DNA from: Budorcas taxicolor
Lineage: Eukaryota > Chordata > Mammalia > Artiodactyla > Bovidae
NCBI RefSeq assembly: GCF_023091745.1
Contig: NC_068930.1
Location: 13,290,262-13,354,261 of the forward strand
Direction of reading: 5' to 3'
DNA: 64,000 nucleotides
Each line of letters begins with the position of its first letter. Position 1 is the first letter of the stretch. The notes beneath the pieces were generated by a model. The model ran no database searches and was not told the origin of the DNA. It saw only the letters and a list, made by a program, of their open reading frames with translations. Made by a program: the position numbers and the translations under genes. Shown in pieces: positions 55,515-64,000 of the stretch.

Positions 55515-57600
55515 TTTGTCAGTAGATTCCTTATTGTTGAGTCGTGTTTCCTTGTATGGTTACAGCACAGTCTGTTTATCTGGATATTCACCTTTTGGTG
55601 GACTCTTGGATTGTTTTTTTCTATCATGAATAGAGTTGCCCTGAAGATTCCTTACAAGTCTTTGTGTGTGATATGTTGCCATTCCTCATGGGTAAATACC
55701 TAGGAGTGAAATTACAGCCTCAAATGGTAAGTATATGCTTAACTTTACAAGAAGTTGCCATCTCTTTTCCAAAGTGCTTTTTACTATTTTATATAACACT
55801 TGTTCCATATCCTTGCAAACACTTGCTATTGTTCATCTTAAAAAATTTTAACTATCCTGGTATGTGATTAGTGGTATCTCATTGTGGTTTTATTTTGCAT
55901 TGACCAAATGACTAGTGCAGTTTAACATCTTCTCATGTGTTTATTTTCCATGTGCTTTTGTGAGATATTTGTTCAAATCATTGTCTATTTTTTTTCAATT
56001 GGATTGCCTTTTCATTACTAAATCATAAGAGGTTTTTTTTCTAATATAAATTCGGCTACATGTTCTTTATATATGTTCACAGCAAATATTTTCTCCAAGT
56101 ATTTGATGGCACAAATCCTCATCATTACTTAAAAAAATTTCTGTTATTTTCAACTGCTTATTCTTTCAGATGTAGTCTGTGACTATTTAGCTAAGCTAAA
56201 AAAAAGCGCATCACTTTGAAATTTTAATTTAACTTGTTAAATTTGTCAATGAACTTGAGAGAAGCTAGACAGGTTTACAATATATTTTTCCTTTCCTGTC
56301 ATATGGTATGACTTTCCATTCATTAAACTGTTATATTTTAGGTAAAGTTTTGTTTTTTAATAGAGTCGTGAATATTTTTGTTAATGCTTAAATATTTATT
56401 GTAATGTTTATTATAGTGTAACAGCTTTTTCCACTGTATCATCTAGCTATTATGAAGAAAGGTGTTATTTTAAAATATTGATTGCATTACCTGGGACAGA
56501 TTATCTTTCAGTAACTGCCCGCAAACTTTGGTTCAACACATCTATTTCTTCATCATGCAAATCCCTCTGTGGGTCTAGGCATTTCTCCAGGGAAGTTACC
56601 CTTCGTATGTTGACTCAGTAACCATATTGAATTTATTTTGGGACTCCCTTTATCAAAAAATGCTTTCACAATTGCACTTGCCTTAGTCAAGGAAAGGGGA
56701 ATTGGAGAATTAAGCTTTGACATAATTGAATTTAAAACATAAAAAAATGCTTTAGCTTAAAATGGGAAGGGGTCACTACCGCATTGGCCAGTAACTAGTC
56801 ACATGACCATGACTACTCTTAAGAAGATGGGAGGTACACTGACGTAGAGGAACATGGGATATTTGTGACTATTGGTATGTCCTCCATATTTGTTTAGTTG
56901 ATGCAAATCTCTTAATAGGTGTAAGAATGTTTCGTTTGCTTTTTTGCAGTTTCTTATCTTTTGCAGTTGTTTATCTTTAAATAATTTAATTGACTCCTTT
57001 AAAAATCAGGTAATTCCGGTGAAAAATTTGTAAATGTTTTAAATTAATACTAAGGATATGGGGACATTCTAACTCTTATTGAACTTAAAAGGCAAACCTC
57101 AAATGTTGTGTAGGTAAATGTAAACTTTGCTATCGAAAGTTTTGCTATTGAAAACTGAAAATGGAAAGAGGCTTCAAAATATAATAAAATTATCTTGTAT
57201 TAAAAAAGTGTTGAATTTTTCAAGTGACTTTTCAGAGTCTATTTTAGTAATGCTTTTATTTCCTTGATCTCTTGGTGTTATGAATATCAGCATATTGTTT
57301 TATGTTAAATCATCCTCATATTTAAGGACTAAATCATTGTTGATTATTTTTACTGTGATAATATATTTGATTTAACTGAATTTTATGTAATAATATTTTT
57401 AAGAATATTAATTATTGAGATGCATCTGGAATTTTCCTTTCAGTGTTATCTTTGCTAACTTTTAAGGTATTGGGGATTTATTGCCTTTAAAAATGAAGTG
57501 AGTGGTGTTCCCCCTTTTTGCATGCTCTAACATGGCTCATAATATGGGAAAATTAAAAAGAAATGCCCCTGTAAAATACTGTAGGCATCTTGTGAGTGAG
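55515..57600 (-). mobile_element. Decayed L1, 3' part
   Basis: The reverse L1 text is visible in order: 'ctaggagtgaaattacagcc', 'ttgtgagatatttgttcaaa', 'caattggattgccttttca' and 'agcaaatattttctccaagt'. Farther right, ORF2-derived text includes 'ggtattggggatttattgc'. Dense stops mark an old L1M-type copy. Confidence 0.7.
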
Positions 57601-57601
57601 T

Positions 57602-57706
57602 TATAGTCACTCAGTCGTGTCTGACTGTTTGGACTGTAGCGTTCCAAGCTCTTCTGTCCCTGGGATTTCTCCAGGCAAGAATACTGGAGTGAGTTGCCAT
57701 TTGGTT
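57602..57706 (-). mobile_element. BovA body fragment inserted in L1
   Basis: The segment runs from 'tagtcactcagtcgtgtctg' to 'ctggagtgagttgccattt', with an internal loss. The old L1 continues on both sides. Confidence 0.88.
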
Positions 57707-58240
57707 AATCCTCAAACATTTGTCATTTTTTTCTCTGTCTTTTGTCTGTTTGCATGCAAATGTATACAAACCATTTTAGAATTGATTTTGATGGTTTATA
57801 CATCCTCAGAAAAGTTTCTGCAATTTTTATATTTTCAAAATATTAAAAGTTTTCTATATTATTTAATGCTTTCATTAAAACACTTTTACGTTTATTTTTT
57901 ATATTTATTCATGAATAGATTTGACAATTTTTAGGATATTTCCCCCAAATATCAATTCTTAAATTCATTTTCAGTACGACTTTCTTTATTCTAATTTATT
58001 CATATTGTCTTAGTTTTATATTCTTTTTCTCCTACTTTCCTTGGTTTTCATTTTATCATTCTCTTTCTAACTTCTTTAACTGACTTTATTTTTTCCTGTT
58101 TAATAACTTAAGTGTTTGCATCTGCAAATTTCCTTCTGAATATATCTTTGGCTACATTCATTGCCTGATGTTATGTAATGATATAATGTATATTACTGCC
58201 TAACAAGTTTGTAATGTTATTTTCCTTTCCTCATTGAGAG
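57707..58240 (-). mobile_element. Decayed L1, ORF2 part
   Basis: The AT-rich reverse ORF2 text is weak but consistent with the order of the left part ('aatttccttctgaatatatc' and 'tttggctacattcattgcc'). Confidence 0.5.
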
Positions 58241-59397
58241 AAAATAGTGGGTAGGCTGCATAAACTCAGTTATGCATTTTTATGATGTAATGCTTTGTTA
58301 TTAATATCTAGCTTAATTGTGTGGCATAATAAATGGAACTCATGCAGTTTCTGTTTATTGAGATTTTCTTTGAAGTCTAACACTTGCATAATTATTATAA
58401 ATCAGTGATTCTCATATTTCTAATGAGATTCTTATGAATTCCTGAGGTGCTTCTGGGAATACATACATCTAGGCCCTTTTTAAAGATTATGATTTACTAG
58501 GGGTGAAGGTTTTCATTTTCCACCAATACTTAATTGATCCTGGTATAACTATATTCAGAGAAATACAACTATAAATGATGGAGTGACATTTGAGTAAAAT
58601 CTATATTCTCCATTTTGGGGGGACAAAGTTCTGTATTCCAGAATTGGTTGTCATTCCATTTTTCACCTTCTTAGAAATGACTCTAACCATTTAAAAGAAA
58701 CTGGAATTTAATACAAGAAATTAAGTATTTATAAAATCATTAGGAACACTGAAGGAATGGGATCTACATTGGACGTCCAGGGAAGCTCCCAGAATACGGA
58801 AGCATGGACCTGGCAGCAAAGTTACTATTTCTGAGGCTACTGCTTTAGTTGCAACTGCCTCTCAAAACTCAGGAATTTGGAAACTAGAACCCTGCTTCTA
58901 CCAAATTTCAGTTTCCACAGCCTAGTTTTCAGAGAGAGCCAACAAGGAGTCAGGGATCTGATAAATGCCTTCCCTTCTGCTTTCTAAATCCTAATAAGGG
59001 TATCAAAGTGACAGAACTAATCTACATCTATAACTGACAAATTAAAAAAAGTCTGGAGGTTAGAGATTTTAGCTTTCCACTCTCTCCCACTAGACAGAGG
59101 AAGGCATGGAATTTGAAAGCATTATGTACTGGTAGAAACAACTTGGTTAGGGGTGTGTCCATGGACTTGAATGGATGACCTGAGACATCTAGAAGGAGAA
59201 ATCTATGCTATGTTAATCGTTCACGATGGAGATGAGGAAGTTAAAAGATTGCTTCAAGATTTTGGTCATCGGTTGGGGTTATCCCTGACCACAACAGAAA
59301 CCAAAGAACAATGTTGTGTATATATAAAGGAATATAAGTTGAAGTAAGTAGTAAATATTAATATTATTTTACAAATTTTGAGTTCAAGTTAACATAG
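58241..59397. other. Unique AT-rich DNA
   Basis: No repeat family is assigned. Positions 58740-58960 may be an old LTR relic that I cannot classify. Confidence 0.3.
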
Positions 59398-59585
59398 AAC
59401 TATGGCTCAGATGGTAAAGAATCTGCCTGCAATGCAGGAGACCTGGGGTCAATCCCTGGGTTGGGAAGATGCCCTGGAGAAGGGAAAGGCTACCTGCTCC
59501 AGTGTTCTGGCCTGGAGAATTCCATGGAATGTATACTCCATGGGGTTGCAAGGAGTTGGACACGACTGAATGACTTCCATTCAGA
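59398..59585 (+). mobile_element. Bov-tA SINE
   Basis: The head is 'aactatggctcagatggtaa' with 'ctggggtcaatccctgggt'. The body ends 'gacacgactgaatgacttcc'. Confidence 0.93.
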
Positions 59586-59931
59586 AAATATATAGAATAT
59601 AATAAAATATGAACCTAAACCTACCAAAAAGAAGAAAAAGTTAAAATTTGAGAGAGAAGCAGTTTACACATTTAATATAAAGAAAAATTATATCCAATAT
59701 TGAAGTCATCAGAAGAAATATAAAGGGAAATTTAAATTAGATACAGTATCAAAAATAGAAATATATAAACACTATTTTAGGAAGATATGTGTCAGGACAA
59801 AAAATCAGTTACTGTGTGGGAACATGGAAGACATGGACTGAATTTCTGCTGTCTTTATATGGTATATTGCATAAGAAAGTAGTTTAATCTTTAATCAAGC
59901 TGATTTTGTTACCTGTAAAGCAACATGTGGC

Positions 59932-60200
59932 AGTTAGCTAATGCTGCATAACAAAATTCCTCTAAAATTCATTGGCTTAGAAACAGCTAACTTTCAGTAT
60001 TTCTCATGAGTCTGAAGGAGGTCAGCTAGGAGGTTATTCTGGATAAGACTAGAGTTATTCATGTACCTATAGTCAGTTGTGGTCTGCGGAGATAGTTCTG
60101 CTGATTTAGGCTGGGCTCTTTCAAACTTGTGTAAGTTGATGAGCTGCAGCCTTTGTTTAGGACAACTAACATCTCCTCTTCATGGTAACAAGCTCTGGGC
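59932..60200 (-). mobile_element. MLT1-type LTR fragment, old
   Basis: The words 'agctaatgctgcataacaaa', 'attcattggcttagaaacag' and 'gatttaggctgggctctttc' fit the reverse of an older MLT1-class LTR. Confidence 0.55.
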
Positions 60201-61317
60201 TTGTCCACTTGGCAAAGAAAAGTTTTAAGAGAAAAAGACGAAGGGTCTTCTTAAAGATTAGGTCTGGAATTGCAACCTTGTCATTTTCAGTTCATTTAAG
60301 TCAGCATAGGGCTGACTTTAGGATTTGGACACAATTTTAGGATTTGGACAAAAACTCAAACTACAAATGGTAGTTGTATTTAGGGGAAGGACTTTATGGG
60401 CATTTTTTATTTTCTTCTTTTTGCTAATATTAGTTTAAAAGTTTTGAAAGTGATCATTATAACTAGAAAATTATACTTTAAATATATGCATTATTTAGAA
60501 AGTATATTTCTTAGTATAAGATAAAGCATTAATTCATTTGTAGCCTGAATATTAACTAAGGTGACCCTCTGGTTGGAAAGTTTAGCAAAAATGATTAGAA
60601 AAACTTTCCCTAAAATTATGCATCAAATTTGCATAAAATGGACTTTTTCAGATTTTTATGAATTCCCAGAAAATTAGTTTCTTTTTATCTTATTTTCTCT
60701 GCCTACAGAGTCGTAGGTCTCAGCCACAGTATGTATTGCTTCATTTATGTACACACTGGCCCCTAGTCCCTTTAACTTGCTTTTTTCACAAGCAGCATTA
60801 GCAGTAGCCTTGGAATGAAAGCATACACAGACGTTATTGAGGGTTTGGGGTGATCAGGGTGATGTGAGAAGTAACTTCACACTATGGTAGAGAAAACAAC
60901 TTAAAATAAAAAATGCATTTGTCATTAAAGTTCCTTCTCTCAAGATGCTCTGCCCCAGTGCTGGCCTATAGACCTACAGGCTCTAAGCCTGCAGCCCTGT
61001 TGCTTAAATTTTTATTTCCTCTCCAGACTTTTTTACATCTTACATGTTATATCCAATCCTAAAAATTCTTGATTTTTTTCTCATGAAAATCAGTCTTGCC
61101 GATTCTTTGTCCTCTGCCTCCTTCCTAATATGCCTTTTGAAAGATTCAACCTTTTAACCCAAGGATTTCAATAAAAATTTTGCTTTAAATGTGAAGAAAT
61201 GGGAGTCATTCCAGAAAGAAATGTTTTGTTTTTCTGTAAACACACAAAAAATGGCTGTATGTATTGCTATTTGAAATCATATAAAACTTCCCTCCACCTT
61301 CATTTATTCATTAAGTA
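60201..61317. other. Unique AT-rich DNA
   Basis: A direct 16-bp repeat, TTTAGGATTTGGACAC/A, occurs near 60319-60350. Otherwise no feature is seen. Confidence 0.3.
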
Positions 61318-61397
61318 TATTTTTTAATTAATTTATTTAACTGGGGGCTAATTACTTTACAATATAGTAGTGGTTTTTGCCATACATTGACATTTTT
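61318..61397 (-). mobile_element. Short L1 3' end insertion
   Basis: The words 'ttttttaattaatttattta', 'gggggctaattactttacaa' and 'tttgccatacattgacattt' form an 80-bp L1 3' end. Flanking words 'ttaagtat' and 'ttaagcat' may be its target duplication. Confidence 0.75.
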
Positions 61398-61646
61398 TAA
61401 GCATCTACTATTTTTCAGGCACTATGGTCCTCCTTAAGAATTCAAAAGCGAGTATATTTCTGTACTTATGGAGCTTGTTCTTCTTAAACCATCTCATTTC
61501 CTAAAGTTGCTCGGAAAATGAAATAATGTTCTAAATCCTGTCTTATAGATAATCTTACCTCAAAGTTTTTGCATATTATTTTTTAAAAATAAAGTGTATA
61601 TAGCAAACTCCAAGGGACATAATGGTAGTAGAACTTGATACTAAGG

Positions 61647-61672
61647 CAAACAAAACAAAACAAAACAAAACA
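61647..61672. repeat. (AAAAC)n simple repeat
   Basis: Five AAAAC-type units. Confidence 0.85.
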
Positions 61673-63301
61673 TAAAAACAGTGAGAACTGTTTGCAGAAT
61701 CTCTCAGGGAAGAAAATGATTCACTAATTTACCAGCCAACATTTTCTAACCGTTTTCTTACTTGTTAAGCAGCAAACTCCTAGAGGTCAGGATGGTCCAG
61801 AAGGAACTTATCATATATTTTTGGACTCAGACATTTCTCTGCCAACTGGGGGAGGCAGAATGTATGTGTAAGGAGCAATTAGAGAGCGTTAAATACTAAA
61901 TACCCAAATGCAACCATAATTTCATTGGTCATAATGAAGGGGAGATGGCCATGGAGATTGACATGTCCCAAGAAAACTTTGCACAAGAATCAGGTTTTGA
62001 TACACTTGAGCAATGTCAAAAGCATCTTGGTCTACTCCAAACTGGACCCAAATTGGGTCAACTAGTAAGATAAATAAGCTAGATCACATTTATGTCTCAA
62101 GATTAGCCTGGCCACACAAAATTATACCAAAATGCTCTATTTCTTTCTTTCTTCTGGCATGTACCACTCTCAAATGTCTTTAACTCTATTCAATGCCATA
62201 TCACTACGTGTATAAGATAGAACACTTAATCATAGTCCATTCCAATGATTTTAAGAAGATAATAAAAAAATCTACAGATTCCTTTGTGGGAGACAGTCAA
62301 GCTTCAAGAAGGAAACTTTCAAGAAGGAAAGAGGCTTGTTGGGGGTGGTAGTGGAATTCAATAGCCCATTCAGTGTTGAAACGTGAACACTAAAGCCACT
62401 CTTTGGGTAAATTCAAGCCAGATTTGGCCTTCAGCTCTAGCTGGGCAGTTCCCAGATGAGAGCAGGCCTTCAGTCTGTAGGGAAGAAGTGAGGAATAATG
62501 CCTCTTTGAATTAGTTTCAAAATAGTGCTGCAATGCAGACTGACAACTTCTGATGCCAGATTGTGAGAAGTACACATAACGGCGGTCTGTTGAAGAAGCC
62601 ATTCGACTACTAAAGGATGCGGTTATTAGTATAAATTAAAAACCAAAAAATGAAACAAAACAAAGCAAAAGAAACCAGAATAAACTGACATCAGATAACT
62701 AACCTAACAGTGAGATACCAGCGTTATATCAAGCCAAGTATATATAAAACATAAAATCATAAAAATAATACATGGAAACTTTACAACTTACAATCACTGA
62801 AGATTTTCTGTACAAAATTTAAATAAATAATAGCATTTTGGAATAAAATAAAGCACACATGAACCCACCCTACTACAAAAGTAGAGAGTGGTATAATTGG
62901 ATGTGACTTTTAAGGTTGCCATCTTTTCTGAGCAAATCAGAGGGATGGTGTCAGGCACCTATTAGACTTTTTACTGAGATACATGTTTCAATCCAGTACT
63001 ATTATGAAAATCTATGAGAATCAGTCTTTTCTGTAGTTGAATTTTATAGTAGGTAAATGAAGCATCTACCTCTCTACCTGGCTTCTTTGTAAAGAAATGG
63101 CCATCCAGGAATAAAGAAATTATAGAAATAATTGAAAAGGTGGTTAGCCTGTGGTTTAAGGTCATGTGCATAAGAAACTTGTGCTGGTCCTTTGGCCTTG
63201 AGTGAGCAACACCCGGATTTGTGCTTCACTCCTGCACTGACAGTCAGTGCACAAATCCTCCTGTGAGAGAACATCTCTTATCATCTCTAAGAGCTTCTAT
63301 G
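61673..63301. other. Unique AT-rich DNA
   Basis: A 70-codon minus-strand frame at 62390-62602 has no recognisable family and no splice context. No other feature is seen. Confidence 0.3.
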
Positions 63302-63350
63302 TTAGTTTGCTGGGGCTGCCATAACCTAGCACCAAGAAGACTGACTTCGG
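63302..63350 (-). mobile_element. MLT1-type LTR end, cut by BovB
   Basis: The text 'gttagtttgctggggctgcc' followed by 'ataacctagcacc' is the reverse end of an MLT1 LTR, which then stops at the BovB tail. Confidence 0.65.
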
Positions 63351-63352
63351 TT

Positions 63353-64000
63353 CAGTTCAGTTCAGCCACTCAGTTGTGTCTGACTCTGCGATCCCATGGA
63401 GTGCAGCAAGCCAAGCCTCCCTGTCCATCACCACCTCCTGAAGCTTACTCAACCTCATGTCCATAGTCACTGATGCCTTCCAACCATCTCAATTTCTGTT
63501 GTCCCCTTCTCCTCCTGCCCTCAATTTTCCTTAGCATCAGGGTATTTTCTAATGAGTAAGTTCTTCACATCAGGTGGCCAAAGTACTGGAGTTTCAGCTT
63601 TAGCATCTGTCCTTCAAATGAACATTCAGGACTGATTTCCTTCAGGATTAACTGGCTTGATCTTGCAGTCCAGTCTCAAGAGTCTTCTCCAACACCACAG
63701 TTCAAAAGTACGAATTCTTCAGTGCTCAGCTTTCTTAATAGTACAACTCTCACATCCATACATAACTGCTGGAAAAACCATAGTTTTGACTAGACAGATC
63801 GTTGTTGGCAAAGTGATGTCTCTGCTTTTTAATATGCTTTCTAGGTTGGTCATAGCTTTTCTTCCAAGGAGCAAGTATCATTTAATTTCATGACTGAAGT
63901 CACCATCTGCAGTGATTTTGGAGCCCCCAGAAATAAAGTCTGACACTGTTTTCCGTTTTCCCATCTATTTGCTATTAAGTGATGGGACTGGATACCATGA
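63353..64000 (-). mobile_element. BovB 3' end, continues past window
   Basis: The reverse BovB runs from GTTCAGTTCAGTTCAGCC into RT coding sequence (the reverse of the SDFIF and GSKI region near 63930). Its 5' side lies beyond the window, so it may be long. Confidence 0.93.

Noticed and set aside
62390..62602. 70-codon minus-strand frame with protein-like composition
   Set aside because: No splice sites in suitable positions, no domain recognised and no partner exon.

Overview
This is mammalian nuclear DNA from a pecoran ruminant, most likely a bovid such as cattle, sheep or goat. The evidence is the repeat set. It contains many BovB (RTE) LINE copies, tRNA-Glu-headed Bov-tA SINEs, BOV-A2 elements and ruminant-type L1 3' ends, on an older mammalian layer of MIR, L2, MLT1 LTRs, old L1 and DNA transposons. 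The sequence cannot tell the species. There is no bacterial or viral gene content, and nearly all long open frames are shadows of BovB or SINE sequence.

One candidate host gene can be assembled. Three plus-strand exons join in phase: 9553-9609 (signal-peptide-like start), 14217-14293 and 32522-32643. They would encode at least 85 residues of a secreted or type I membrane protein that I do not recognise. Later exons would lie downstream, and one speculative terminal-exon candidate is at 53681-53925. The long second intron contains a CpG island with AT-rich, transcription-factor-site-like flanks (about 23.4-24.4 kb), which looks like a developmental regulatory element or an internal promoter.

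Layout. 0-9 kb: BovB 3' ends, Bov-tA and MIR between unique DNA. 9.5-14.3 kb: exons 1 and 2, an old L1 split by BovB, and Bov-tA copies. 14.67-17.56 kb: a nearly complete minus-strand BovB with a 10-bp target duplication and an open 468-codon endonuclease/early RT frame. 17.6-22.9 kb: nested SINE and LINE insertions with clear target duplications. 22.9-24.9 kb: CpG island and flanks. 25-28 kb: nested BovB/L1 (a probable twin-primed inversion) and an L1 inside a Bov-tA. 28-40 kb: exon 3 and scattered SINEs. 40-42.8 kb: two same-direction, 5'-truncated BovB copies that share one frameshift, the first starting with a 29-bp foldback. 43-55 kb: mostly unique DNA with conserved-element-like stretches, a double-headed Bov-tA, a Tigger fragment and an MLT1 LTR. 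55.5-58.2 kb: a decayed L1. 58-64 kb: AT-rich unique DNA ending in a BovB that runs off the window.

I found no convincing wholly new molecular system. The items most worth checking are the unrecognised gene, the CpG-island element, the BovB foldback and shared frameshift, and the double-headed SINE.
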